Origin: REEB95 sp035934995
GTDB taxonomy: Bacteria; Pseudomonadota; Alphaproteobacteria; ATCC43930; CGMCC-115725
Direction of reading: 5' to 3'
Length of the DNA: 64,000 bases
Assembly: GCA_035934995.1 (NCBI GenBank)
Contig: DASYXI010000043.1
Location: forward strand, 10,977 to 74,976
The notes under the pieces were generated by a model, which saw nothing but the letters and a program-made list of their open reading frames with translations, did no database searches and was not told the DNA's origin. Made by a program: the position numbers and the translations under genes. Within the stretch, counting starts at the first letter, position 1; every line of letters begins with the position of its first letter. Positions 1 to 8,381 of this stretch are shown here, one piece after another.

Positions 1-86
1 AGCTCGTCGCGCAGGCCGACAAACGCGCCGGCGGCGCCTTGCGCGACGCGGGCGAAATCCTCGAACAAGCGGTTGTTGGCTGCCAT
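1..86 (-). CDS. ubiK: UbiK-family ubiquinone biosynthesis accessory factor (5' end only)
   Basis: Only the first 28 codons lie in the window; the protein begins MAANNRLFEDFARVAQGAAG. This short helical start (small polar N-terminus, then NRLFEDFARVA and an Ala/Gly-rich stretch) is typical of the BMFP/UbiK family, coiled-coil proteins that assist aerobic ubiquinone biosynthesis at the membrane. An AAGGAG Shine-Dalgarno (complement of about 95-100) precedes the ATG at 86. It is divergent from hldD; in related genomes ubiK usually faces lgt, which here lies one gene further on. The identification rests on a short fragment. Confidence 0.65.
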   Translation of the reverse strand, partial: MAANNRLFEDFARVAQGAAGAFVGLRDE

Positions 87-134
87 TCCCGTGTCTCCTT
101 TACGGTCAACATAAGCAGGCACGCGGCCGAGGAA

Positions 135-150
135 CAGGCTATAACACCGC
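135..150 (+). promoter_or_regulatory. Candidate -10 element upstream of hldD
   Basis: TATAAC at 140-145 matches five of six bases of the sigma-70 -10 consensus and lies 22 bases before the hldD ATG. An AGGA motif at 154-157 could serve as the ribosome site. No good -35 box is visible at the right distance, so this is tentative. Confidence 0.3.
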
Positions 151-166
151 CCGCAGGAAACCAGCC

Positions 167-1150
167 ATGATCGTCGTCACCGGCGGCGCCGGCTTCATCG
201 GGTCGAATCTGGTTGCCGCGCTCGAGGAACGAGCCGCCGGCGACATCGTTGTGTCCGACTTCCTCGGCCAGGAGGAAAAGTGGCGCAACCTGGCCAAGCG
301 CGAGCTGGCGGCGGTGATTCCGCCCGACCGGCTGTTCGACTATCTCGACGACCACGCCGCCGAAATCGAGGCGATCTTCCATATGGGCGCCATCTCGGCG
401 ACCACCGAGCGCGACGTCGATCTGATCGTCGCCAGCAATTTCGCGCTGTCGCAGCGGCTGTGGGATTGGTGCACGCAACATCAGACGCGGCTGATCTATG
501 CCTCGTCGGCGGCGACCTACGGCGACGGCAGCGCCGGATTCGACGACGACCTCACGCCCGCCGCCTTGGCCAAGCTGCGGCCGCTCAACGCCTATGGCTG
601 GTCGAAGCATCTGTTCGACCGCCGCGTCGCGCGCCTCGTCGCCGGCAACGCCCCGCGGCCGAAGCAGTGGGCGGGACTCAAGTTTTTCAACGTCTACGGG
701 CCGAACGAGTACCACAAAGGCACGATGCAGAGCGTCGTCGCGCACATCTATCCGCGCGCCAAGGCCGGCGCGCCGGCGCGGCTGTTCAAATCGCACAATC
801 CGGCCTATCCCGACGGCGGCCAGAAGCGCGACTTCGTCTATGTGCGTGATTGCGTCGCGTTGATGCTGTGGCTCTACGATCATCCGAGCGTCAACGGCCT
901 GTTCAACGCCGGCACCGGCAAGGCGCGTAGCTTCGCGGACCTGGCGGCCGCGGTATATCGCGCACTTGGCCGCGAACCGAAGATCGAGTACGTCGACACG
1001 CCCGCCGAGATCCGCGACAAGTACCAATACTTCACCGAGGCGCGGATGAACCGCGCGCGCGCCGCCGGCTTTGCCGCGCCGGCAACCGAGCTCGAGGACG
1101 GCGTCCGGCACTACGTCCAGACCTATCTCGCCGCCGATCCATATCGCTGA
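167..1150 (+). CDS. hldD: ADP-L-glycero-D-manno-heptose 6-epimerase
   Basis: 327 residues, normal for HldD/RfaD. It interconverts ADP-D- and ADP-L-glycero-manno-heptose, the last step in making the heptose donor for the LPS inner core (cytoplasm). The short-chain dehydrogenase fold is clear: a Rossmann GGAGFIGSN at residues 6-14 for NADP, a SSAATYGDG serine region, and a YGWSK catalytic Tyr-x3-Lys. Family-specific segments include FLGQEEKWRNL near the start and the FNVYGPNEYHKG loop. The gene stands alone, with no other heptose genes nearby, between divergent ubiK and co-directional lgt (15 nt gap). Confidence 0.95.
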   Translation: MIVVTGGAGFIGSNLVAALEERAAGDIVVSDFLGQEEKWRNLAKRELAAVIPPDRLFDYLDDHAAEIEAIFHMGAISATTERDVDLIVASNFALSQRLWDWCTQHQTRLIYASSAATYGDGSAGFDDDLTPAALAKLRPLNAYGWSKHLFDRRVARLVAGNAPRPKQWAGLKFFNVYGPNEYHKGTMQSVVAHIYPRAKAGAPARLFKSHNPAYPDGGQKRDFVYVRDCVALMLWLYDHPSVNGLFNAGTGKARSFADLAAAVYRALGREPKIEYVDTPAEIRDKYQYFTEARMNRARAAGFAAPATELEDGVRHYVQTYLAADPYR

Positions 1151-1165
1151 GGGCTGCCGTCGTTC

Positions 1166-1969
1166 ATGCTGGCGATTCCGTTTCCTCCGCTCAATCCGAT
1201 TGCGCTGTCGCTCGGCCCGTTCGTCGTCCGCTGGTACGCCCTCGCCTACATCGCCGGGCTGGTGATCGGTTGGCGTTATTGCATGTGGATCGCATCGCAG
1301 CCGCCGCGCGTTGCGCGGCGCGAGGACATCGACGATTTCCTGGTGTGGGCGACGCTCGGCGTCATCATCGGTGGCCGCACCGGGTATGTCCTTTTCTATC
1401 GGCCGGAATTCTATTTCGCCAATCCGAACGAGATCCTCAAGCTGTGGCATGGCGGCATGTCGTTTCACGGCGGCGCGCTCGGCGTGCTCGTCGCCATTTG
1501 GCTGTTCGTCCGGCAGCGCAAGCTCAAGTTCCTCGCGTTTGCCGACATCATCGCGCCGGCCGTGCCGATGGGCCTGTTCTTCGGCCGCATCGCCAATTTC
1601 ATCAACGACGAGCTCTGGGGCCGGGTCACCGACGTGCCGTGGGCGATGGTCTTTCCGTCAGACCCCGACCATCTGCCGCGCCATCCGAGCCAACTCTACG
1701 AAGCGACGCTCGAAGGCCTTGTGCTGTTCTTGATCCTGTTCTTCGTCATGCGCCGCACCGATGCACGGCAACGGCCAGGCACGCTGGCCGGCACGTTCCT
1801 GATCGGCTATGGCGTGGCGCGGATCATCGGCGAATGCTTCCGTCAGCCCGATGCCAATCTGAACTTCATCTTCTGGGACGTGACCATGGGTCAGATCTTG
1901 TCAGTGCCCGTATTGATCCTGGGCATTTGGCTCCTGTGGTACGCGCGGCGACAGCCGAAGCAGGCGTGA
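1166..1969 (+). CDS. lgt: Prolipoprotein diacylglyceryl transferase
   Basis: 267-residue polytopic inner-membrane enzyme that moves the diacylglyceryl group of phosphatidylglycerol to the lipobox cysteine of prolipoproteins. Visible Lgt marks are HGGMSFHGGALG, the GRIANFINDELWG signature (GRxxNFxNxE type) and RHPSQLYEA, with hydrophobic segments throughout. Its substrates probably include the lipoproteins at 3839, 31396 and 36307 in this window. The stop overlaps the GTG start of the next gene by four bases (GTGA), so the two are probably translationally coupled. Confidence 0.96.
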   Translation: MLAIPFPPLNPIALSLGPFVVRWYALAYIAGLVIGWRYCMWIASQPPRVARREDIDDFLVWATLGVIIGGRTGYVLFYRPEFYFANPNEILKLWHGGMSFHGGALGVLVAIWLFVRQRKLKFLAFADIIAPAVPMGLFFGRIANFINDELWGRVTDVPWAMVFPSDPDHLPRHPSQLYEATLEGLVLFLILFFVMRRTDARQRPGTLAGTFLIGYGVARIIGECFRQPDANLNFIFWDVTMGQILSVPVLILGIWLLWYARRQPKQA

Positions 1970-3033
1970 GCACGACGCCGCTGCTCGAATATCTGTGCGG
2001 ACTGATCCGCGCCGGCGGACCGCTGACGGTCGAACGCTACATGGAAATCGCGCTGTGGCACCCGCAATGGGGCTACTACGCGACGCATTCGCCGGTCGGC
2101 GCACGCGGCGATTTCATCACCGCACCCGAAATCAGCCAGGTCTTTGGCGAACTGATCGGACTCTGGCTGACCGATCTCTGGCAGCGAAGCGGCGCGCCCG
2201 ATCCGGTGATCGTCTGCGAACTCGGCCCCGGCAAGGGCACGTTGATGGCCGACTTGCTGCGGGCCGCCGCGACGGTCCAGGCGTTCCGGCGTGCCATCCA
2301 CGTACACTTGGTTGAGACCAGCATGACACTGCGCGCGGTGCAGGCCGATGCTCTGCACGCGGCAACGCCGACCTGGCACGAATCGCTGATGACCGTGCCG
2401 GCGGGTCCGCTTCTGCTGGTCGCCAACGAATTCCTCGACGCGCTGCCGATCCGCCAATTCGAGCGCCAAGCCGACGGCTGGCACGAGCGGTGTGTCGGTC
2501 TCGCCGCACGCAGCGATCTAGCGTTCGTCGACGGTCCGAAACTTTCCGCCGAGGGCCTCGCCGTTTGGCCCGCCGGGAGCGTCGCCGAGCACCGGCCGGC
2601 GGCGCGAATCTTGGCGCGCGATCTCGGCCAGCGCCTCGCGCAACACGGCGGTGCGGCGCTGTTCATCGATTACGGCTATTTCCCGCCGGCGCCGGGCGAC
2701 ACGTTGCAAGCGGTTGTGCGCCATCAAAGGCACGCGCCGCTGCGCGATCCCGGCACCGCCGATCTCACGGCGCATGTCGACTTTGCCGATTTCGCCGCGG
2801 CGGCGACCGCCAGCGGCGCGCACACTTGGGGGCCGGTATCGCAGGCGCGATTCCTCAAGGCGCTCGGCATCGACGCCCGCGGATGCCGCCTCGCCGCCGG
2901 CAAGGGCGCGCAACAGCAGGCGCAGATCGAATCGGGCTGCCGCCGCTTGCTTGACGAGACGCAAATGGGCACCTTGTTCAAGGTGCTGGCCTTGACCGGC
3001 CGCGATGTGCCGACGCCCGCCGGCTTCGATTGA
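1966..3033 (+). CDS. Class I SAM-dependent methyltransferase, MidA/NDUFAF7 (DUF185) family
   Basis: 355 residues from the GTG at 1966 that overlaps the lgt stop (GTGA). The same frame stays open upstream, but that part lies within lgt and is a shadow. The N-terminus (LTVERYMEIALWHPQWGYY) and the glycine-rich CELGPGKGTL motif near residue 86 are characteristic of the MidA family, whose mitochondrial member NDUFAF7 dimethylates an arginine of complex I subunit NDUFS2. A corresponding role on bacterial NADH dehydrogenase is inference. The lgt-methyltransferase-pgeF order is common in alphaproteobacteria. Confidence 0.88.
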   Translation: MSTTPLLEYLCGLIRAGGPLTVERYMEIALWHPQWGYYATHSPVGARGDFITAPEISQVFGELIGLWLTDLWQRSGAPDPVIVCELGPGKGTLMADLLRAAATVQAFRRAIHVHLVETSMTLRAVQADALHAATPTWHESLMTVPAGPLLLVANEFLDALPIRQFERQADGWHERCVGLAARSDLAFVDGPKLSAEGLAVWPAGSVAEHRPAARILARDLGQRLAQHGGAALFIDYGYFPPAPGDTLQAVVRHQRHAPLRDPGTADLTAHVDFADFAAAATASGAHTWGPVSQARFLKALGIDARGCRLAAGKGAQQQAQIESGCRRLLDETQMGTLFKVLALTGRDVPTPAGFD

Positions 3034-3038
3034 CGCGC

Positions 3039-3803
3039 ATGATCCGTCTCGACGTTTTCGCCTCGGCTCCCGTCCGCCACGCGTTCTTCACGCGCGCCGG
3101 CGGCGTGAGCGAAGGGGTTTGCGCCTCGCTCAACTGCGGCTTCACGGCGACGGACGATGCCGCGCGGGTCAGCGAGAATCGGGCGCGGGCGATGCACGCC
3201 CTCGACCTGGCGCCCGACCGTCTCGCCACCGCCAAGCAGGTGCACGGCGCCGAAGCGCTGGTGGTCGAGACGCCGTGGCCGCAAACGGCGTTGCCGCGCG
3301 CCGACGCGCTGGTGACGCGCGTGCCGGGCGTGGCGCTCGGCATCCTGACGGCCGATTGCGTGCCGATCCTGTTCGCCGATCCGGGGGCGCGCGTGATCGG
3401 CGCCGCGCATGCTGGCTGGCGCGGCGCGCTCTCTGGCGTGATCGAGGCGACGGTGGCGGCAATGGAAGATCTCGGCGCGTCGGCGCAGCGCACGGTCGCC
3501 GCCATCGGACCGGCGATCGCCCAGGCCTCGTACGAAGTCGGCCCCGAATTTCCGCGCCGCTTTCTGGCGCAAGACCCCAGCAATTCGATCTTCTTCGTGC
3601 CGTCGTCCAAGACGGGCCATTTCCTGTTCGACTTGAAGGGCTATGTCGCGCGGCGGTTGGCCGCGCTCGGCATCGGCACGGTCGCCGACGCCCAGGCCGA
3701 CACCGCCGCCGAGCCGGACCGTTTTTTCTCCTATCGGCGCGCCTGCCTGCGCGGCGAACTCGGTCACGGCCTCGGCCTGTCGACCATCGCCCTCGCGCCA
3801 TAG
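3039..3803 (+). CDS. pgeF: Peptidoglycan editing factor PgeF (YfiH, laccase-domain protein)
   Basis: 254 residues. Family motifs are KQVHG, TADCVPILF and AHAGWRG, which supply the conserved His-Cys-His metal-binding triad. E. coli YfiH removes mis-incorporated serine/glycine from peptidoglycan precursors; the family was earlier called polyphenol oxidase. I chose ATG 3039, five bases after the upstream stop; a TTG at 3030 overlapping that stop would add three residues. The last gene of the lgt-methyltransferase-pgeF run. Confidence 0.9.
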   Translation: MIRLDVFASAPVRHAFFTRAGGVSEGVCASLNCGFTATDDAARVSENRARAMHALDLAPDRLATAKQVHGAEALVVETPWPQTALPRADALVTRVPGVALGILTADCVPILFADPGARVIGAAHAGWRGALSGVIEATVAAMEDLGASAQRTVAAIGPAIAQASYEVGPEFPRRFLAQDPSNSIFFVPSSKTGHFLFDLKGYVARRLAALGIGTVADAQADTAAEPDRFFSYRRACLRGELGHGLGLSTIALAP

Positions 3804-3838
3804 CTTTGTCGCCAACGCGACGATAAGATCGCCGCCCG

Positions 3839-4699
3839 ATGCGCCGCTCTTGGCTTCTCGCTCTCCTGCTGTTGGCTGCCTGCAACGGCGCGCCGCCGCC
3901 GATCATGGCGCGCACCGCGCCTGCGGCGGCGCTGAGCCCGCCCGACAGCGCTGGTATCTACGTGCTGCCCGGCGAGAACGCGCCGGCGGGGGGTGCCGGC
4001 GCCTTGGCCGCGGCGATGGCGACAGCGCTGCAACAAGCCGACGTGCCGGCGAGCGCGCAATCGTCCAACCGCCAAAGCTACCGTCTGCAACCCATCGTAA
4101 CCGCCACGTCCAGCCCGGATGGGCAGGCCACCATCCGCGTCGTGTGGGGGCTGCGCAACGCCGCCGGCAAAGCCGTCGGCTCGACGTCGTCGGGAACCGT
4201 CGCCGCCACCGCCGCCTGGCAGCGCGGCGACGACAAGCTGGCGGCGGCGCTTGCCGCACCAGCGGCACCGATCGTCGCCAAGCTGATCGCGGGCGATGTG
4301 TCGCCGCCGCAAGGCAGCCTCAATCCGGTGGTCGCCCTGCGGCCGATCGCCGGCGCGCCGGGCGACGGTGACCGTTCGCTGACCCGCGCGATGAGTTCGG
4401 CGCTGACGCGCGCGAACCTGACTCTCGCCGCCGTGCCATCCGACAAAAAGGACTTCATCGTCGCCGGGACGGTCGAGGTCTCGCCGGCGAACGGACCGCA
4501 ACAGCAGGTCAAGGTGACCTGGGTCCTGATGCGGCCGGACGGCAGCGAAATCGGCCGGGTCAAGCAGGAGAATGCGGTCCCCGCCGGCAGCCTCGATGGC
4601 GCCTGGGGTGACGTCGCCTATGCCGTTGCCGGCGCCGCCGCGCCCGGCGTCCGCCGCCTCATCGAAGAGGTCGGGCTGACCACCGCCAGCCACTCCTAA
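3839..4699 (+). CDS. Putative lipoprotein of unknown function
   Basis: 286 residues. A short lipoprotein signal (MRRSWLLALLLLAAC, lipobox LAAC with C15) is followed by an Ala/Pro-rich linker and two roughly similar halves, each with a beta-rich segment (YRLQPIVTATSSPDG..., DFIVAGTVEVSPANG...) and a VxWxL strand pattern (VVWGLR, VTWVLM). This suggests a duplicated periplasmic domain that looks like a surface-antigen or transport-accessory fold, but I recognise no named family. It lies between pgeF (35 nt gap) and the prs promoter. Function unknown. Confidence 0.8.
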   Translation: MRRSWLLALLLLAACNGAPPPIMARTAPAAALSPPDSAGIYVLPGENAPAGGAGALAAAMATALQQADVPASAQSSNRQSYRLQPIVTATSSPDGQATIRVVWGLRNAAGKAVGSTSSGTVAATAAWQRGDDKLAAALAAPAAPIVAKLIAGDVSPPQGSLNPVVALRPIAGAPGDGDRSLTRAMSSALTRANLTLAAVPSDKKDFIVAGTVEVSPANGPQQQVKVTWVLMRPDGSEIGRVKQENAVPAGSLDGAWGDVAYAVAGAAAPGVRRLIEEVGLTTASHS

Positions 4700-4748
4700 G
4701 GCCCTGGATTGCCGCGACTTTTTGCCCGCCCTGGGGCGGTCAAAGTCG

Positions 4749-4777
4749 TTGCGGCAGCGAAACCCCTTTGTTACATT
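4749..4777 (+). promoter_or_regulatory. Candidate sigma-70 promoter for prs
   Basis: TTGCGG (4749-4754), a 17-base spacer, then TACATT (4772-4777) with an extended -10 TG at 4769-4770. Transcription would start near 4784, giving a leader of about 50 bases before the prs ATG at 4833. It lies in the 133-base gap after the lipoprotein gene and would drive the prs-rplY-pth-ychF unit. Confidence 0.45.
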
Positions 4778-4832
4778 CCGCCGCGCTTGGAGCGGCCCAT
4801 CCGGGCGCACTGCCGCGGACGGCGAAACCGAC

Positions 4833-5765
4833 ATGAAAATCCTTGCTTGCAATGCCAATCGGCCGCTCGCCGAAGCGATTTCCGCGTCTCTGCACATTCC
4901 GCTGACTGACGCCAGCGTGCGGCGTTTCTCGGACATGGAAGTGTTCGTCGAAATCCACGAAAACGTGCGCGGCGAGGACGTCTTCGTCATTCAGCCGACC
5001 TCGTATCCGGCGAACGACAATCTGATGGAATTGCTGGTGACGCTCGACGCGCTCAAGCGCGGCTCGGCGCGCCGCGCCACCGCGGTCATCCCCTATTACG
5101 GCTACGCCCGCCAGGATCGCAAATCCGGCCCGCGCACGCCGATCTCGGCCAAGCTGGTCGCCAACATGATCACCGCCGCTGGCGCCGACCGCGTCCTCAC
5201 CCTCGATCTCCATGCCGGCCAGATCCAGGGGTTCTTCGACATTCCGACCGACAATCTGTTCGCCGCACCGGTGTTCGTGCAGGACATCAAGGAGCGCTTC
5301 GACGGCGGCGACTTAACCATCGTGTCGCCCGACGTCGGCGGCGTGCTGCGCGCCCGCGCCATCGCGCGCCGGCTTGACGCCGACCTCGCGATCATCGACA
5401 AGAGGCGCGAGCGGGCCGGCGTTTCCGAAGTGATGAACATCATCGGTGACGTCCAGGGCCGCCGCTGCATCCTGGTCGACGACATCGTCGACAGCGCCGG
5501 TACGCTGTGCAACGCCGCCGAGGCGTTGATGGAGCGCGGCGCCAAGTCGGTGTCGGCTTATGTCACGCACGGCGTGTTGTCCGGCGGCGCGGTCGCCCGC
5601 GTCACGGCAGCGCCGATCGCGGCGTTGGTCACCACCGACAGCATCGCCGCGACCGAGGCGGTGCGGGTGGCGCGCAATATCCGGCGGCTGTCGATCGCGC
5701 CGCTGATGGCCGAAGCCATTCAGCGGATCAGCGAAGAACGGTCGGTTTCGAGTCTGTTCGCGTAA
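4833..5765 (+). CDS. prs: Ribose-phosphate pyrophosphokinase
   Basis: 310 residues, normal length. It makes PRPP from ribose-5-phosphate and ATP for purine, pyrimidine, histidine and tryptophan synthesis and for salvage (see apt at 34862). Visible are the RQDRK flexible-loop segment, the DLHAGQIQGFF region with catalytic histidine, and the PRPP-binding loop ILVDDIVDSAGT. The frame is open further upstream, but ATG 4833 (MKILACNANRPLAEAI) matches the family N-terminus and follows the candidate promoter. First gene of an operon with rplY, pth and ychF. Confidence 0.97.
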   Translation: MKILACNANRPLAEAISASLHIPLTDASVRRFSDMEVFVEIHENVRGEDVFVIQPTSYPANDNLMELLVTLDALKRGSARRATAVIPYYGYARQDRKSGPRTPISAKLVANMITAAGADRVLTLDLHAGQIQGFFDIPTDNLFAAPVFVQDIKERFDGGDLTIVSPDVGGVLRARAIARRLDADLAIIDKRRERAGVSEVMNIIGDVQGRRCILVDDIVDSAGTLCNAAEALMERGAKSVSAYVTHGVLSGGAVARVTAAPIAALVTTDSIAATEAVRVARNIRRLSIAPLMAEAIQRISEERSVSSLFA

Positions 5766-5779
5766 TAAGGAGTTTTGTC

Positions 5780-6607
5780 ATGGCCGAATCGATCACATTG
5801 AGCGCCAAGGCGCGCGCCGGCGGCGCCGGCCGCGGGCCCGCCCGCGCCGTCCGCCGCGAGGGCCGCGTGCCCGGCGTGATCTATGCCGAAGGCAAGCCGC
5901 CGACGATGATCACGGTCGATCCGCAGCAGTTGAGCCGCGAGCTGGTGAAGCCCGGCTTCTTCGCGCGCCTGGTTGAGGTCGAGCTCGACGGCAATAAGGT
6001 GCGCGTGTTGCCGCGCGAGGTGCAGCTCGATCCAGTCACCGACCGGCCAGTGCATGTCGACTTGCTGCGCGTCACGGCCGGCACCCGCATCCGCGTCAAC
6101 ATTCCGGTGCGCTTCCTCAATCCCGAGGCGTCGCCGGGCATCCGCCGCGGCGGCATCCTCAACGTCGTGCGCCACGAGATCGAGATGCTCTGCCCGGCCG
6201 ACAAGATTCCGAGCGAGATCACGGTCAATCTCGACGGTCTCGAGATCGGCGACAGCATTCATATCAACCAAGTCAAGCTGCCGGACGGCGTCAAGCCGAC
6301 GCTGGGGCGCAACTTCACCGTCGCGTCGGTGACCTCGCCGACGGCGGTGCGCGAAGAGGCAGCAGCAGCCGCAGCGGCGGCAGCCGCAGCGGCGGCAGCC
6401 GCAGCGGCAGCGGCCGAAGCCGGTGTGCCGGCCGAAGGCGAAGCCGGTGCCGCACCGGGCGCCGCGCCCGGTGCGCCGGGTGCCGCAGCAGGTGCCGCGG
6501 CGGGTGCCACGCCGGCAGCGGGTGCCGCGCCGGCGGCTGGCGCGAAGCCGGCGGCAGGTGCCGGTGCCGGGCCCAAGGCCCCGGCCGGCCAGCCGCCCAA
6601 GAAATAA
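5780..6607 (+). CDS. rplY: 50S ribosomal protein bL25 (Ctc family) with long Ala-rich tail
   Basis: 275 residues. The N-terminal L25 domain (about residues 5-95) binds 5S rRNA; a second beta domain of the TL5/Ctc type spans about 98-190. After residue 193 comes a low-complexity tail: about 19 consecutive alanines, then Gly/Ala/Pro repeats ending GQPPKK. Total length exceeds the usual 200-230 residues of the long form because of this tail. AAGGAG at 5767-5772 gives a strong ribosome site 7 bases before ATG 5780. Co-directional with prs (14 nt gap) and pth. Confidence 0.95.
   Translation: MAESITLSAKARAGGAGRGPARAVRREGRVPGVIYAEGKPPTMITVDPQQLSRELVKPGFFARLVEVELDGNKVRVLPREVQLDPVTDRPVHVDLLRVTAGTRIRVNIPVRFLNPEASPGIRRGGILNVVRHEIEMLCPADKIPSEITVNLDGLEIGDSIHINQVKLPDGVKPTLGRNFTVASVTSPTAVREEAAAAAAAAAAAAAAAAAAAEAGVPAEGEAGAAPGAAPGAPGAAAGAAAGATPAAGAAPAAGAKPAAGAGAGPKAPAGQPPKK
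6359..6415 (+). repeat. GCN triplet tract encoding poly-alanine, with a 15-bp tandem repeat
   Basis: Nineteen consecutive alanine codons in rplY. Within it, 6365-6409 is three tandem copies of the 15-base unit GCAGCCGCAGCGGCG, the third differing in its last base. Such repeats commonly change length by slippage; 3-base steps would keep the frame. Confidence 0.9.
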
Positions 6608-6619
6608 CCGGAACCGGCG

Positions 6620-7219
6620 ATGCGGCTTATTGTCGGGCTCGGCAATCCCGGAGCCCGTTACGAGCGCACGCGCCACAATGTCGGATTCATGGCGCTGGAC
6701 GCGATCCAGCGAAAGCATCCGTTTGCCGCCTGGCGCAGCAAGTTTCAGGGCGAGTTGGCCGAGGCCACGCTCAAGGCCGGCGAGAAAGTCTATCTCCTCA
6801 AGCCGCTGACCTTCATGAATCTGTCGGGCGAATCGGCCGGCGCGGCGGCGCGGCTCTATAAGATTGAGTCGCCGCAGATATGCGTGTTCCACGACGACAT
6901 CGATCTCGATCCCGGCGAGCTGCGGGTCAAGCGCGGCGGTGGCACAGCCGGGCATAACGGGCTGCGCTCGCTCGACGACGCCATCGGCAACGATTACTGG
7001 CGGGTGCGCGTCGGTATCGGCCATCCCGGCGCGCGCGAGTTGGTCGAGCCCTACGTGCTGCACGATTTCGACGCTGACGAGATCGAGTGGCTCAAGCCGC
7101 TGATCGACGCCTTCGCAGAGGCATTTCCGTTATTGGTGCTCGACGACACCGCGAGATTTGCCGCGGAGGTCGCTGCGCTCCGCATGCCCAATCGCAAAGC
7201 GCCGCCGGACAAGAGCTAA
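6620..7219 (+). CDS. pth: Peptidyl-tRNA hydrolase
   Basis: 199 residues. It frees tRNA from prematurely released peptidyl-tRNA. Catalytic-site features are visible: LGNPG (Asn), RHNVGF with the catalytic His, HDDIDLDPGELR (Asp), and GGGTAGHNGLRS. It follows rplY by 12 nt and precedes ychF by 3 nt; prs/pth/ychF linkage is widespread in proteobacteria. Confidence 0.97.
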   Translation: MRLIVGLGNPGARYERTRHNVGFMALDAIQRKHPFAAWRSKFQGELAEATLKAGEKVYLLKPLTFMNLSGESAGAAARLYKIESPQICVFHDDIDLDPGELRVKRGGGTAGHNGLRSLDDAIGNDYWRVRVGIGHPGARELVEPYVLHDFDADEIEWLKPLIDAFAEAFPLLVLDDTARFAAEVAALRMPNRKAPPDKS

Positions 7220-7222
7220 AGC

Positions 7223-8323
7223 ATGGGATTCAACTGCGGCATCGTCGGCCTGCCCAATGTCGGCAAGTCGACCCTCTTCAACGCTTTGACTGCGACGCAA
7301 GCGGCGGAAGCGGCGAATTATCCGTTCTGCACCATCGAGCCCAATGTCGGCCGCGTGGCGGTGCCCGATCCGCGTCTCGACACGCTCGCGGCGATCGCCA
7401 AATCGGCCAAGATCGTACCGACCCAGCTCGAATTCGTCGATATCGCCGGCCTGGTGCGCGGCGCGAGCAAGGGCGAAGGGCTGGGCAACCAGTTCCTGTC
7501 GCACATCCGCGCGGTTGATGCCGTTGCCCAAGTCCTGCGCTGCTTCGAGGACGCCAACGTCACCCATGTCGAGGGTTCGATCGATCCGATCCGCGACGTC
7601 GAGACGATCGAGACCGAGCTCATGCTGGCCGACCTTGAAAGCCTCGAGAAGCGCCGCATCGGCGCCGAGAAGCGCGTGCGCGGCGCCGACAAGGAGGCCA
7701 AGGCCGAAATGAGCGTCATCGAGGCGGTGCTGGCGGCGCTCAAGGATGGCAAACCGGCGCGCACCGTCCGCGTTGCGGACGAGCTCAAGCCGGTCCTGAA
7801 GTCGCTTCAGCTGCTGACCGCCAAGCCGGTGCTTTATATCGCCAACGTTGAAGAAACCGCAGCGGCGAAGGGCAACGCTCAGTCGCAACGGGTGGCCGAA
7901 TTTGCCAAGCGGCAAGGCGCGCAGAGCGTGGTGGTCTCGGCAGCGATCGAAGCCGAAGTGGCGCAGCTCGCCGACGCCGAAGAGCGTCGCGGTTTTCTCG
8001 AAAGCCTTGGCCTCAAGGAGACCGGCCTCACCCGAATCATCCGTGCCGGCTACGCCCTGCTCGATCTGGTCACGTTCTTCACTGTCGGCCCCAAGGAAGC
8101 GCATGCCTGGACGGTGCGCCAAGGCGCCAAGGCGCCGGAGGCCGCCGGCGCTATCCACACCGATTTCGAGAAGGGTTTCATCCGCGCCGAAGTCATCGGC
8201 TACGCCGATTACGTCGCGTCCAACGGCGAACAAGGCGCCAAGGACGCCGGCAAGCTGCGGATCGAAGGCGCCGAATACACCATCGCCGACGGCGACATTC
8301 TGCATGTCCGGTTCAACGTCTAG
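7223..8323 (+). CDS. ychF: Redox-regulated ribosome-binding ATPase YchF (Obg family)
   Basis: 366 residues, typical YchF. G1 loop GLPNVGKST near residue 8, G3-like DIAGLVRGASKGEG, and an NVEE motif in the G4 position, the change that makes YchF prefer ATP to GTP. The C-terminal TGS domain follows (FFTVGPKEAHAWTV, then FEKGFIRAEVI). It binds ribosomes and affects stress responses. Last gene of the prs-rplY-pth-ychF unit. Confidence 0.97.
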   Translation: MGFNCGIVGLPNVGKSTLFNALTATQAAEAANYPFCTIEPNVGRVAVPDPRLDTLAAIAKSAKIVPTQLEFVDIAGLVRGASKGEGLGNQFLSHIRAVDAVAQVLRCFEDANVTHVEGSIDPIRDVETIETELMLADLESLEKRRIGAEKRVRGADKEAKAEMSVIEAVLAALKDGKPARTVRVADELKPVLKSLQLLTAKPVLYIANVEETAAAKGNAQSQRVAEFAKRQGAQSVVVSAAIEAEVAQLADAEERRGFLESLGLKETGLTRIIRAGYALLDLVTFFTVGPKEAHAWTVRQGAKAPEAAGAIHTDFEKGFIRAEVIGYADYVASNGEQGAKDAGKLRIEGAEYTIADGDILHVRFNV

Positions 8324-8381
8324 CGGCCTTCGGCCGGGCCCCGTATAGTCGCGAGCCGAGAAAAAACGGGAGGCACGCGCG

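Noticed and set aside
4726..4739. GC hairpin before prs as a terminator or attenuator
   Set aside because: Stem of about five pairs with no T-run after it; more likely chance in the prs upstream region.
5720..7063. A 447-codon antisense frame across rplY and pth with Arg/Cys-rich repeats
   Set aside because: The repeats are only the complement of the Ala/Gly/Pro tail of bL25.
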